A stretch of DNA of 61,137 nucleotides, from assembly GCA_945893365.1 (NCBI GenBank), contig CAMDED010000028.1, positions 1-61,137 of the forward strand. Direction: 5' to 3'. The notes beneath the pieces were generated by a model, which worked only from the letters and a program-made list of their open reading frames with translations, searched no databases and was not told the origin of the DNA. The position numbers were made by a program, and so were the translations under genes. Source of the DNA: Candidatus Sulfopaludibacter sp. SbA3 (GTDB taxonomy: Bacteria > Acidobacteriota > Terriglobia > Bryobacterales > Bryobacteraceae). Of the stretch, positions 8,968 to 18,610 are shown piece by piece (within the stretch, counting starts at the first letter, position 1; each line of letters begins with the position of its first letter).

Positions 8968-11609
8968 AACTCTGCAAGCGCGGCGCGCACGCGGTCGCGC
9001 AACGCGGCGGCTCCCGCGCCTGGCTCCGGTACAACGCATCTTCCCACGACGATTCTGACCCGCCCGCCCGCGCCATCGAGCATGGCTACCGGCAAAACGG
9101 GCGCGCCTGTTTCGAGCGCGGCCTGAAACGGATCGAGCCGGTAGCGGCCTTTGCTGTCTCCTAGCGCAACCACGGAACGCCCATTTGCCAGTTCGCGTTC
9201 GACGCGGCTCCGCAGCGTGCCTCCGGGCGGAGAGGATTCTCCCCCGATTTCACCTACCGCGAGAGGCTCCAAAGGAAAAGAAGCTTCCGAAAAGCGGACG
9301 GACCCAGGAAGGGCGGCGGCGAGCAGGAGCGGATCGAGCTGCGCGCGCCGGTTCGCGACAAAAACCGCGGGCCGCGGCGGAATCTCCGCGCCTTCGAGCG
9401 AGAACTCGATTCCATCGAGCGACAACAGACCCCGGGCGAGCGGGCGGGCGGCCGATTCTCCACCGGCGCGAATGATGCCCGCCGCGCCGGCGGTAAATCC
9501 AAATACCATGGCCCTCCGTAATCCGCGCAGGCTGCGCGCGGCGCCCAACCCGGCGAGCGGACGCAAGTTGTCGCGCCAGAGGAGCGCAATTTGGAGCCAG
9601 GGCGGCCGCGAAAGCGTTCGGCGGCCGGAGCGCAGTTCCGAGCGTCTCAGCTTCCCGTTCGAGGTGCGCGGCAACGCGCCTGGCGGCGCCAATTCCACAC
9701 GGTCGGCGCGCATCCCCAATACGTCCTCGACTGCGCGCTGGACGCCGAGTTCGATCCGGTCGAGGTCGTGTTGAAGCGTGGCGCGCGTCTCGCAAACCAC
9801 TACGAGACTCTCTGTCCCCGTGCCGGGGTCGACCACGCCGAACGCAGCCGCGCCGTTGTGCTCGACTCCCGGGACGCCGCGGACGGCGGTTTCGATATCC
9901 TCGGCCCCGATGCTGCGGCCGGCCTTGACGATCGTGTCTTTTCGGCGGCGGGTGAAGAACACTTCGCCTTCGGCGAGGTAGGCGAGGTCGCCCGAATCCA
10001 TCCAGCCGTCGGACGTCACGGCCGCGTCAAGAGCTTCGGGATTGCGGTAGTATCCGGGGGTCACCGACGGGCCGCGGAACTGTAAGCGCCCTTCGGAGCG
10101 CTCGGGGAGAGCGGCTCCACCCTCGCCGGCAATGCGCACTTCATGGCCCGTCAGCGGTTTGCCCGCGGCGTAGAAGCGAAGCGCGTCATCACTCGCGCCA
10201 GCTGGTTCGGCGCGCCCCGTTCTTTCAAACGTCTCGCGAAGAATCGTGTCGAGACGCGGCTTCCGGCCCACTTCGGGAAACGTGAGGGCGACCGAGCATT
10301 CGGCCAATCCGTAACAGACGAGAAATGCCTCTTCGCGGAAACCGAAGGGCTGAAAACGCCGCACGAATCGCCCCACCGTACCGGGCAGGACCGCTTCGCC
10401 GGCGTTCACCGCGCCACGCCAGGAACTGAGGTCGAGGCCTTCGAGCGTCCATGCCGGAACCTTGCGGGCGCAGAGCTCATAGGCGAAGTTCGGGGCCGGA
10501 CTCAGCGTTCCCCGCGAATTGTGAATCGCCCAGAGCCACCGCTCGGGACGGTTGATGAACTCAAGCGGCGATAACAACGTGACCGGCGTCGCGTAATAGA
10601 GACTGAACAGCCATGACGCGATCAGTCCCATGTCGCTGCACAAGGGAAGCCAGCTCACCACCGCGTCCCAGGGCTTCACCTGGACGGCCTCGCCGATGGC
10701 GCGAATGTTGGCGAGCAGGTTCGCGTGCGTGAGCACCACACCCTTCGGGTCGCCGGTACAGCCGGAGGTGTATTGTATGACGGCGATCTCGGCCGGCTCC
10801 GGAGGTCCGCTCCAGGCTCCGGGCGCGGCTTCCCGCAAAGCGGCGACAGTCGAGACCCCTTCAAGCTCCGGCAGGTGAAAACGGATCAGCTGCGAGATGG
10901 CTCGAACGCGATCGAAGGTGATCAGGAACCGGATGCCGGCGTGCCCAAGAATACGGATTTGCCGCCGGACGTAGTCTTCGATGGCGTCGGGGTTGGACGG
11001 AGGATAAACCGGGACGCAGATTCCGCCGCCGAGCATGACGCCGAAAAACGCTTCCAGGAAATCGGCGCCCGTGGGCAGCATGATGGCAACGGGATCGCCG
11101 TGGCGCAGTCCATTCGCGGCCAAACCGGTGGCGACTCGCGTCGCCCTTTCGAGCAGCCCGCCATAGGTGATCGCCTCGCCTTTCTCTCCGTCGAGAATAT
11201 GAGCGTGAATGCGATCGGGCGCGGCCTCCGCGTGCAGCCTGAGCACTTCCACGAGAGTGGCCGCCCGGACAGGCTCCGGGGGCGCGGCCCCGGATGGAGG
11301 GTCGATTCGATAAGCCTCTCCATCGGCTTCCTCCCGGCCGCCTGCGAGAATGGCGCGCACCCAACCCTCGGGCGTCTCGGCTTCCTCGGCGATCGAATCG
11401 GGCAGCCGCACCTCGAAGCGGATCTCGCAGCGGACCAGCAGCTCGACCAGGTCGAGACTCGCCATCCCGAGATCGCGCTCAAAGGAGGCGATCATCGAAA
11501 CCTTTGCCAGCGCGTGCGGCCGGTCGAGCTCGGCAAGCAGCTCCCGAACGAGGTCGAGAAACTGCGTCTCGACGGCGGAGGCTTCGAGGACTGGAGAAGT
11601 TGCCGCCAT
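8958..11609 (-). CDS. ACP / acyl-AMP ligase / PlsC-like fusion
   Basis: An 883-residue multidomain protein. Residues 1-90 form an acyl-carrier domain with GMASLDLVEL, S51 being the expected phosphopantetheine attachment site. Residues 115-670 are an AMP-binding acyl-activating domain with the P-loop YTSGCTGDPKG at 280-290 and a C-terminal SNGKLRRSEL lysine. Residues 740-883 resemble a PlsC acyltransferase but the HX4D motif reads R754-RAQL-D759, and the usual FPEGTRS reads LGDSKGR, so this part is probably inactive. It would load a fatty acid onto its own carrier. Its ATG abuts the TAG of the reductase gene upstream, and plsY overlaps its 3' end, so the three are co-translated. The domain set matches parts of myxobacterial ElbD. 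Confidence 0.85.
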   Translation of the reverse strand: MAATSPVLEASAVETQFLDLVRELLAELDRPHALAKVSMIASFERDLGMASLDLVELLVRCEIRFEVRLPDSIAEEAETPEGWVRAILAGGREEADGEAYRIDPPSGAAPPEPVRAATLVEVLRLHAEAAPDRIHAHILDGEKGEAITYGGLLERATRVATGLAANGLRHGDPVAIMLPTGADFLEAFFGVMLGGGICVPVYPPSNPDAIEDYVRRQIRILGHAGIRFLITFDRVRAISQLIRFHLPELEGVSTVAALREAAPGAWSGPPEPAEIAVIQYTSGCTGDPKGVVLTHANLLANIRAIGEAVQVKPWDAVVSWLPLCSDMGLIASWLFSLYYATPVTLLSPLEFINRPERWLWAIHNSRGTLSPAPNFAYELCARKVPAWTLEGLDLSSWRGAVNAGEAVLPGTVGRFVRRFQPFGFREEAFLVCYGLAECSVALTFPEVGRKPRLDTILRETFERTGRAEPAGASDDALRFYAAGKPLTGHEVRIAGEGGAALPERSEGRLQFRGPSVTPGYYRNPEALDAAVTSDGWMDSGDLAYLAEGEVFFTRRRKDTIVKAGRSIGAEDIETAVRGVPGVEHNGAAAFGVVDPGTGTESLVVVCETRATLQHDLDRIELGVQRAVEDVLGMRADRVELAPPGALPRTSNGKLRRSELRSGRRTLSRPPWLQIALLWRDNLRPLAGLGAARSLRGLRRAMVFGFTAGAAGIIRAGGESAARPLARGLLSLDGIEFSLEGAEIPPRPAVFVANRRAQLDPLLLAAALPGSVRFSEASFPLEPLAVGEIGGESSPPGGTLRSRVERELANGRSVVALGDSKGRYRLDPFQAALETGAPVLPVAMLDGAGGRVRIVVGRCVVPEPGAGAAALRDRVRAALAELCR

Positions 11610-13118
11610 CTATACCTTAAACGTGAAATCCTTCACGGCTTCCTGTTGCACCCACTTTTCGATTCCATCGATCTGGTGATGGACCCAGTAGGTCCGCCAG
11701 TCGATTGTCTCAGGCGTCCAGGGTAGCAGTTCCCGGTCCTTCTCCGAAAGCTGGCGGTAGGCGGCGCGGATATGCTCGCATTCGAAGACGAAGCGGTTGT
11801 GAAGAATGAAGGGCTGGTATAGCTCGAGCGTCTGCTCCCGGAACAGCGATTGCAGATCGAGCATCCGCAGCGCGGTTGCGATTTTCGAGATGGGACGCCG
11901 GCCGGGCAACCCCGCCGCTTCGAGTGTATTCTTGACGGCGAACAGCACGGCTTGCGCGCGCTTGATCCGCCGTTGCAGGTTCACGCGGCGCTCCCGCGCG
12001 CGCTGTGCGGTGACAATCCGCACAGGCCTTCCCAGAGGCCTGCGTTGGCGGCGGCGCGCTTCGGAATGCAGCAATTCGACCAGCGGTTCGAGCAGCAGCG
12101 GATTCACGTCGGCCGTACCCAGTTGGTAAACCTGTTCATGTCGTCCGTTCATGAGCAGGGCGCCAACTGTGAGGATGGACGATGCGACGAAATCGACGGG
12201 GACCACTTCAAGCGCCGCGTCCTTGCGAATTGTCCAATGCCGCAGGCCGCCCATCGCCATCAGGACAAGGGGGGCCGCCGTACGTCCGCCTTCCACCCAG
12301 CCGGGAAAGGGAAAGTGGAGCGCGCTTTCGACGATGGCCGGCCTGACGATCGCGTGATCGAGCCCGGGCTCGGATACGACGATCTGTTCGCCGATGCTTT
12401 TCGCGTAAGTGTAGGTATTGACCCAGCCCCAGTGGGCCGAGCGCTGGCGCCCGAGCTCCGTGAGGCGGTCCGCGGTGACGTTGGCCGCGTAGCCGGATTC
12501 GCGGATGGCGCGGATACGCTCGCGCGTGTAGGCGAGTTCGGCGCGATGATCGAAGGCGGAATCCTCCGGACCCTTGCGGCGCGGATAGAAACCGGCGATC
12601 GGATCGGTTTCCTCGACCACGCCATCGGCCGGGCCGCAGACGTAGCAGGTGGAAACGTGCAGCAGCTTGGCGCCAAGCCGCTTTGCCAGCGCCACGACGC
12701 GCTCGACGCCGTCCACGTTCGACTTGAACGATTCGTCGACCGGCGGGAAGAACTCCACAAGACCCGCGCAATTAATGATCAGGCGCACGCGGCCCTCGAG
12801 CGAGGAAACCGCGTCCGCGGACATGCCGCACCGCTCTTCGCCGATATCGCCGGGAAGAACCGTAATCTTCTCGCCGACCCAGCCGTTGGGCGCTTTGGCC
12901 AGAACCGGTTTCAGGGCGGGAGAGCCAAGAACATCCTTCACGAAGCGGTCGCGCGCGGGGACGCTGCCCTTCGGACGCATGAGGATGTGCAGATGCTTCA
13001 AGTCCGGAAAGCGATCCATCAACATGCCGAGAAGGACTTTGCCGAGAAATCCGTTGGCGCCGATCAAAAGGATGTCATGCTCGCGGAAAACCTCGGCTGC
13101 GTCTGGGATTGGGAGCAA
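11610..13118 (-). CDS. Fatty acyl-CoA/ACP reductase (male-sterility type)
   Basis: The 502-residue protein has an N-terminal NAD(P)-binding motif IGANGFLG (residues 19-26), the extended-SDR serine region VSTCYVCG and the catalytic YTYAK. A C-terminal region of about 150 residues corresponds to the FAR_C part of fatty acyl reductases. Such enzymes turn acyl thioesters into aldehydes or alcohols. The start is TTG at 13118; an in-frame stop (TAG) lies 12 bases upstream, so no ATG alternative exists before the NAD motif. It is the first gene of a three-gene operon with the carrier/ligase fusion and plsY, suggesting that the ligase supplies acyl-ACP and this enzyme reduces it, for ether lipid or wax-type products. 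Confidence 0.82.
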   Translation of the reverse strand: MLPIPDAAEVFREHDILLIGANGFLGKVLLGMLMDRFPDLKHLHILMRPKGSVPARDRFVKDVLGSPALKPVLAKAPNGWVGEKITVLPGDIGEERCGMSADAVSSLEGRVRLIINCAGLVEFFPPVDESFKSNVDGVERVVALAKRLGAKLLHVSTCYVCGPADGVVEETDPIAGFYPRRKGPEDSAFDHRAELAYTRERIRAIRESGYAANVTADRLTELGRQRSAHWGWVNTYTYAKSIGEQIVVSEPGLDHAIVRPAIVESALHFPFPGWVEGGRTAAPLVLMAMGGLRHWTIRKDAALEVVPVDFVASSILTVGALLMNGRHEQVYQLGTADVNPLLLEPLVELLHSEARRRQRRPLGRPVRIVTAQRARERRVNLQRRIKRAQAVLFAVKNTLEAAGLPGRRPISKIATALRMLDLQSLFREQTLELYQPFILHNRFVFECEHIRAAYRQLSEKDRELLPWTPETIDWRTYWVHHQIDGIEKWVQQEAVKDFTFKV

Positions 13119-13166
13119 TTCTTTAGGCTAGCGGCGGGCGGGAGACGTTGTCAAGGCGTAGTCATT

Positions 13167-13240
13167 TGGCTGGGAGGCAGGGATTCGAACCCCGATACGC
13201 AGATCCAGAATCTGCAGTCTTACCGTTAGACGACCTCCCA
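13167..13240 (-). tRNA. tRNA-Gln (CUG)
   Basis: The minus strand folds as a 74-nt tRNA: acceptor TGGGAGG pairs with CCTCCCA, D-arm GTCT/AGAC, anticodon stem GCAGA/TCTGC around loop TTCTGGA (anticodon CTG), T-arm with GGTTCGAATCC, discriminator G and an encoded CCA. It lies between the amidohydrolase gene and the fatty acyl reductase gene. Confidence 0.95.
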
Positions 13241-13249
13241 ACGACGACT

Positions 13250-14971
13250 CTAGTTTACCATCGCCCGGGCGCGGAACACCACCTTTCCATCCACAATCGT
13301 CAACAACGCGTTGGCGTCGCGGATCTCGTCCACGGGTCCATCGAGGAAGTCCTTGTCGATCACGACCATGTCGGCCAGCTTGCCCGGCTCGATCGATCCT
13401 TTGAGCTTCTCCTCGAACGAAAGGTAGGCGCCGTTGAGCGTCCACATCCGGAGCGCCTCGGCGCGCGTGGCGGCCTGCTCTCCATGGAGGACGCTTCCAC
13501 TTGATGTCTTTCGCGTTATCGCCATCCACATCCCGAAGAACGGATTGTAGGGGTTCGTCGCGTCGCGCGAGTCGAACCGGATCATGTGATCGCTGCCGCC
13601 CGCCACGACGATACCGGCGTCGAACAGCGCGCGAAACGGCAGAAAGTGACTCATCCGCGACGGGCCGAACACGTCCTTGATGGCCTCGCCATCGAGGTGG
13701 TGCCAGGCCGGCTGGCAATCGAAGGACACGCCCAGCTTCTTCGCCCGCGCGATGGCTTGGTCGTTGGGAAAGTTCACATGGGTGATGGTGAAGCGGCGGT
13801 CGCGCACGCTGGGCTCTTTCGGTCCGCGCCCGCTCTCGGCGGCTTCATAGGCGTCGAGCAGGACGTCGGTCGCGCCGCCGCCCGCGGTGTGCGCCGTCAT
13901 CTGCCAGCCGAGGCGGTTCGCGACTCGGGCCATCTCGAAGATGTTCTCGCGAGGGACGGAAAGCACGCCACGATAGTCCGGGTCGGAGTATCCGTAAATG
14001 GCGGTGTTCGGTCCATAAGGCTCCCGCAGGTAGGCCGTGCCGATAAGAATTCCCCCGTCCGCGACCACCTTCAGCGAGCCGACGCGGAACCACTCGTCAC
14101 CCATGCCCGTAACGAATGGGATGTTTTCGATTTCCTCGCGCGTTTGCGCGGGAGTGCCCTTCGCTCCGATGAGGTAGGTCACATAACTGCGGACGCTAAG
14201 CTCGCCGCGCTGGCGCAATTCCTGATAGAGGCGGAACTCGCGCGGGCGCTGGCCGCGGTCGATCGTGCTCGTGATGCCGACCTCGTTGTAACGCTTTTGC
14301 ATGCTCTTGAGCGCCCATTCGAGGTCGTCGCGGGTCGGATTGCGGACATTCCGTACGGCGGCGAGCAACTGCGGCGCTCCGAGGATCAACCCCGTCGGCT
14401 CGCCGTCTTTGTCTTTCAAAAGCTTGCCGTTCGAGGGCTGCGGCGTGGACCGCGTGATGCCAAGCTTGCCGAGCGCGGCCGTGCTGAGCACGGAGGCATA
14501 ACCGTTGTCGGCGATGACAATGCGTCCGGGGGCGGCGGCGTCGAGCTCCTGGCGCGTGGGATAGCGGCGTTCCGGCAGACGCGTGGAATAGATCTTCGGA
14601 ACGAAGATCGGCCGGTCGGGCGGCGTGGTGGCCGCGAGCTTTCGAATGTAGGCCTGGATTTCCGGGATCGAGTGCATCACCGGCACCGGTCCATCCTGCT
14701 CGCTGAGCGCCGAGCTAATGGGATGCGTGTGACTGTCGATCAGGCCCGGCAGAACGGTGCGGCCCTTCAAGTCGACGAACGTCGAGCCCGGAGCTGCGGC
14801 GCTGCGCACTGCGTCGTTGCCGCCGGCCGCGAGGAAGCGGTTGCCGCGGATGGCGACGGCCTGAACCACCGGATGCGATTCCCACATGGTGGCAATCTTT
14901 CCGTTGAAGTACACGGTGTCGGCGGCGAGCGCGACGCACGCGCCGGCGAGAAGCAATGCGAGGGGTTTCAT
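13250..14971 (-). CDS. Secreted YtcJ-type amidohydrolase
   Basis: The 573-residue protein begins with a signal peptide (MKPLALLLAGACVALAAD) and continues as an amidohydrolase-3 family enzyme: GRTVLPGLIDSHTHP gives the HxH metal site, FTITHVNFPND and GGSDHMIRF supply later ligands, and the C-terminus has the composite beta-domain GSIEPGKLADMVVIDKD. The substrate is unknown; relatives hydrolyse amides or cyclic imides. It ends 9 bp upstream of tRNA-Gln and is 8 bp downstream of the GMC gene. Confidence 0.88.
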   Translation of the reverse strand: MKPLALLLAGACVALAADTVYFNGKIATMWESHPVVQAVAIRGNRFLAAGGNDAVRSAAAPGSTFVDLKGRTVLPGLIDSHTHPISSALSEQDGPVPVMHSIPEIQAYIRKLAATTPPDRPIFVPKIYSTRLPERRYPTRQELDAAAPGRIVIADNGYASVLSTAALGKLGITRSTPQPSNGKLLKDKDGEPTGLILGAPQLLAAVRNVRNPTRDDLEWALKSMQKRYNEVGITSTIDRGQRPREFRLYQELRQRGELSVRSYVTYLIGAKGTPAQTREEIENIPFVTGMGDEWFRVGSLKVVADGGILIGTAYLREPYGPNTAIYGYSDPDYRGVLSVPRENIFEMARVANRLGWQMTAHTAGGGATDVLLDAYEAAESGRGPKEPSVRDRRFTITHVNFPNDQAIARAKKLGVSFDCQPAWHHLDGEAIKDVFGPSRMSHFLPFRALFDAGIVVAGGSDHMIRFDSRDATNPYNPFFGMWMAITRKTSSGSVLHGEQAATRAEALRMWTLNGAYLSFEEKLKGSIEPGKLADMVVIDKDFLDGPVDEIRDANALLTIVDGKVVFRARAMVN

Positions 14972-14979
14972 AGAAGCCG

Positions 14980-16542
14980 TCAGATGTTCTTCTTCCGCAT
15001 CTCTTCCGCCATGTATTCGGAGGCGCGCATCGCGAGCGAGAGAATCGTCAGCGTCGGGTTCTGAGCGCCCCCGGAAACGAAGGCGCCGCCATCCACGACA
15101 AACAGATTCCGGATATCGTGCGTCTGGTTGAAACCGTTCAGCACGCTAGTTTTAGGATCGCTGCCCATACGGCACGTGCCGAGCTCATGAATGCTTTCGC
15201 CCGGCGGCACCATCTGCGAATGCTTCGCGAGAATCTCAAAGCCCGCTCCGTGACAAAGCTCTTCCGCGACGCTCAACGCGTCCTTCACCATCTCGCGCTC
15301 GTTGTCGCTGTACTTCTGGCGGATATGCAGCGCCGGAATCCCCCAGGCGTCTTTCACGTCCTTCGAGATCGAGACGAAGTTCTCGTAGCGGGGCAACACT
15401 TCGCCCATGCACGTCATGCCGAAGGCGGAGCCGGATGTTGCCGCCATCTCTTTCTGCAACGCTTCGCCATAGAGCGGAAAATACTTTGGACTGGGCGTGC
15501 CGCCGCTGCCGAAATCGAAGGCGTAACCTCGCAGAAACTTCTTCTCGCGCGCCTTCAGGTTGCGGAAGCGGACGATGTATCCGCCGCCGCCCATCAGGTT
15601 GCGCGAGGCACGTCCACCCCGCGCTTCCGGAACCAGCGCCGTGACGATGTTCTTCGTGTAAGTTTGATCGAACAGATAATGGCCCAGCGTTCCGCTCGAA
15701 TTGGCGAGACCGGAGTTCAACAGCAGCCGCGTGCTTTCGAGGGTCGACGCGCCAACCACCACCACTCGGGCCGCGACGCTGTATTCTCTCTTCGAGCGGC
15801 GGTCGACAAATGACGCGCCATTGGCAAGGCCGGTCTTCTTGTCGGCTGTAATCTCGCGGACGACGGCGTTCGGAACAACCGTCAAATTGCCGGTCGCCAG
15901 CGCATCGGGCAGCAACAGATTGATGGAGCTCGCCAGAGTTCCGGTCGCGCGGCGCTGCTTGGTGGTGGGAACCTCCATGCGCTTTGCGGCTGCGAGGAAG
16001 CGCTCCACGCTCGTGCTGTCGCGCGAATTGTCTTCAAGGAAGACTCCATCCGGAAGTTGTGGAAACCCTTCCTTGCGTCCCGAGACGCGAAACATGGGTT
16101 CGACACGGTCGTAGTAGGGAGCCAAGTCCTTGTACGAAACCGGCCAGTTGTCGCCAAAGCCGTCGTGGTCCTTGCCTTTGAATTCATAGTCGCTCAAGCG
16201 CCAGGAGGCCCTGCCCCACACCAGCGTCTTCCCGCCGGCCAGACGTACTCGAACCCAGTAATAAGGGTCATGCGGGTCGTAGGTGTAAGGGTTCTCGCGC
16301 TCGTCCGCCCACACGTTCGCATTGAATTCGTTGGCCTGCGTGACGTGCGGGAAACGGCCCGGCTTACCGAAACCGCGGTAGGGCAAATCGTAGATCGGCC
16401 GCATCACGCGGTGGCGCTCGAAATCGACGGGCGGACCCGCGTCGAGCATCAGGCATTTGATGCCCATGCGGGTCAGCGTGTGGGCAACCATGCCGCCGGA
16501 AGCTCCGGACCCGACGATCAGGACGTCATGACTGGTTTTCAT
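14980..16542 (-). CDS. GMC-family FAD oxidoreductase
   Basis: The protein starts [20 protein letters not shown], the FAD-binding GxGxxG motif, and ends with the GMC C-terminal half including [17 protein letters not shown] and [21 protein letters not shown]. These enzymes oxidise alcohols or sugars. I start it at ATG 16542, one base after the stop of the small-subunit gene; an upstream extension of ten residues would overlap that gene. Pairing with a gluconate-2-dehydrogenase-subunit-3-like protein points to a membrane-linked sugar or polyol dehydrogenase. No cytochrome c subunit is adjacent. Confidence 0.9.
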   Translation of the reverse strand: MKTSHDVLIVGSGASGGMVAHTLTRMGIKCLMLDAGPPVDFERHRVMRPIYDLPYRGFGKPGRFPHVTQANEFNANVWADERENPYTYDPHDPYYWVRVRLAGGKTLVWGRASWRLSDYEFKGKDHDGFGDNWPVSYKDLAPYYDRVEPMFRVSGRKEGFPQLPDGVFLEDNSRDSTSVERFLAAAKRMEVPTTKQRRATGTLASSINLLLPDALATGNLTVVPNAVVREITADKKTGLANGASFVDRRSKREYSVAARVVVVGASTLESTRLLLNSGLANSSGTLGHYLFDQTYTKNIVTALVPEARGGRASRNLMGGGGYIVRFRNLKAREKKFLRGYAFDFGSGGTPSPKYFPLYGEALQKEMAATSGSAFGMTCMGEVLPRYENFVSISKDVKDAWGIPALHIRQKYSDNEREMVKDALSVAEELCHGAGFEILAKHSQMVPPGESIHELGTCRMGSDPKTSVLNGFNQTHDIRNLFVVDGGAFVSGGAQNPTLTILSLAMRASEYMAEEMRKKNI

Positions 16543-16543
16543 G

Positions 16544-17116
16544 TCATTCGATCGGAAGCCAATAAAGTCCAACGCCGCCCGCGGAGCGAGTGCGGGCAGC
16601 GGCCGCCTGCGACCATTCCCGCGAGCTCTGTGTGGCCTGCCAGACCTCCTCTTTCGCCGTGGTCAAAAAGCGGGAAAAACGATCGGACGGACCAGCATAC
16701 GTCCACGGTTCATTAAGCGGTTTGAGGATGGGCGCCGCTTCCGCGATCGACAATCCGGAAAACGGCTTGCCATGGAGCCGCCGCGCTTCCGCATTGAGCG
16801 TCTGAACACCGGATCTGTAAAGGCGCTGGCGATCAGGGCCCGACTCGCTCAAGAGGAAATCGAGGAACCCCGCCACCCCGGCGGCAAGGGCTCCCGGAGC
16901 ATTGGCGGACGCCGGCATCAGGATGTCCGACAGGCGCTCCAAAGCGGCAAATTCCTCCGGCGCGAAGAATCGGACTTTCCCGTCCGCAATTGCGTCGGGG
17001 GACGTCGCGGCAATCAACGGCGCTTCGTCGATCTTCTTCGCATCCTGAGCGTCGGCGGGGAGAGCGCATGCGGCGGAAGCGCCCGCGGCGGTCTTGAATA
17101 GGTCGCGCCTGTTCAT
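16544..17116 (-). CDS. Gluconate 2-dehydrogenase subunit 3-like protein
   Basis: The 190-residue protein has a Tat-type N-terminus ([20 protein letters not shown]) and the subunit 3 pattern [19 protein letters not shown]. In relatives this subunit escorts the cofactor-bearing GMC subunit through the Tat system, which fits here because the GMC protein itself lacks a signal peptide. Stop and downstream start are separated by one base. Confidence 0.85.
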   Translation of the reverse strand: MNRRDLFKTAAGASAACALPADAQDAKKIDEAPLIAATSPDAIADGKVRFFAPEEFAALERLSDILMPASANAPGALAAGVAGFLDFLLSESGPDRQRLYRSGVQTLNAEARRLHGKPFSGLSIAEAAPILKPLNEPWTYAGPSDRFSRFLTTAKEEVWQATQSSREWSQAAAARTRSAGGVGLYWLPIE

Positions 17117-17122
17117 TTGTCG

Positions 17123-18610
17123 TCAGGGATAGACCATGGTGAGCGGATCGGGCAGGGGAATTTTCGTTACGCCCTTCCCGCCCGATAATTTGTCGAACGA
17201 AAACTGCGGCTTATCCGGATTCCCCTTTGCCATTGCATCGTACTCGCCCACGGCTAGAATCACCATCCTGTCCGGCGTGAGGTACTTCTTCGCCAACCGC
17301 TGAACCTCGTCCGCCGTTACGGCCCGAACGCGATCGCGATACTTCTGCCAATAGTCGTCCGGCTGTTTGTTGAAGAAGTCATTGGCAAACTGCCCGGCCT
17401 TGAGGCTCGCGGTAGAGAAGCGCCTGGGGAAACTGTCGATCAAGCTGTTGATCTCGGTGGTCAGCTCTTCGGATGTGACCTTCGAATTTTGCAGCCTATC
17501 GATCTCTTCGTTGACGATCGTAATCGCCTGCGCAACGCTCGGGCTCTTCGATTGGAAGACCGCCGCGAAGACCCCCTCATAGTAGGTACCGTGCTGAAAG
17601 ATGGAAGCGGCCTGATAAGCCAAGCCCTCGTCCGACCTGACGCGGGACGTGATGCGCGAAGTAAACGCGCTGCCGCCAAGAATCCCGTTCATCACGTTGA
17701 GCGCGATGTGGTCCGGGTTATCGAACGTCACGCCAAGGTGGCCCATGCGGACGCGGCCCTGGTTGACGCCCTTCTTGTCGACGACGTAGATGCCCGGTTT
17801 CAGCGTGTAGTTCGGCTTCGGAACCGGAGGCACGGCGTCGGTCCGGTTAGGCCATCCGCTGAGAACCTTTTCGAGCTTCGCAAGAAGCTCCGAAGTCTTG
17901 AAATCGCCGGACACGGCGAAGACGAAGTTGGATGGATAGTAGTATTTCTCGTGGAATCCGGCAAGGTCCTCGCGAGTGATGGATTCGATCGAGACCTTGG
18001 TGGATTGCTGGGACGAGAAGTGCTTGTCGCCGCGCACCAGCCGCCGGAATTCGCGCTGTTCAATCTCCGGAGCGTTGTCGTTGCGCCGCTCCATCGACTG
18101 CAGGATCTGGTTCTTCGCCAGCTTCAGCCGGTCTTCGGCGAAGCCGGGATTGCGAAGCATATCCACCAGCAGAGCCAGCCCCGCGTCGGTGTCCTTACTC
18201 AAGCAATTCAAGGACGCCTGACCGTTGAAGTCGGCGATTCCCGAATTAAGCTGCGCGGCGAGGAAGGCGACCTCTTCGTCGAAGACCGCCGGCGCTTTGG
18301 ATTTCGTGCCTCCCGACCGCATCTGGTTACCGCTGAGACCGGCAAGTCCGATTTTGCCCGCCGGGTCGAGATAGTCTCCCGTACGGACGAGCACGCTCAC
18401 GTTGATAAGCGGAAAATCGTGGTCTTCCACAAGGAACGCGGTCGCGCCGTTTGAGAGCTTATGCCGGAAATCGGCGGGCTTCGGCGGCGTGTAGGAAAGC
18501 GGCTGATACTTCAGCTCGCGGGGATGGCGGGGAAGCGGGACGCTTTGTGGATAGGCGCTCTCCGAGCAAACCAGCGCCGCCGCGGCAAGGACGAGAATAG
18601 GCGCTCGCAT
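17123..18610 (-). CDS. M16 peptidase family protein, non-catalytic partner
   Basis: The 495-residue secreted protein has the M16 two-domain fold signatures (FRHKLSNGATAFLVEDHDFP, FAVSGDF, then SRITSRVRSDEGLAYQAAS) but lacks the zinc motif HxxEH; the expected place reads GLAGLSGNQMRSGG. It keeps the R/Y pair of the second-half subunit. It overlaps the catalytic M16 gene by one base (TAATG). The two proteins probably form a heterodimer, as known for other paired bacterial M16 proteins. A signal peptide (ILVLAAAALVCSESAYP) sends it to the periplasm. Confidence 0.85.
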   Translation of the reverse strand: MRAPILVLAAAALVCSESAYPQSVPLPRHPRELKYQPLSYTPPKPADFRHKLSNGATAFLVEDHDFPLINVSVLVRTGDYLDPAGKIGLAGLSGNQMRSGGTKSKAPAVFDEEVAFLAAQLNSGIADFNGQASLNCLSKDTDAGLALLVDMLRNPGFAEDRLKLAKNQILQSMERRNDNAPEIEQREFRRLVRGDKHFSSQQSTKVSIESITREDLAGFHEKYYYPSNFVFAVSGDFKTSELLAKLEKVLSGWPNRTDAVPPVPKPNYTLKPGIYVVDKKGVNQGRVRMGHLGVTFDNPDHIALNVMNGILGGSAFTSRITSRVRSDEGLAYQAASIFQHGTYYEGVFAAVFQSKSPSVAQAITIVNEEIDRLQNSKVTSEELTTEINSLIDSFPRRFSTASLKAGQFANDFFNKQPDDYWQKYRDRVRAVTADEVQRLAKKYLTPDRMVILAVGEYDAMAKGNPDKPQFSFDKLSGGKGVTKIPLPDPLTMVYP

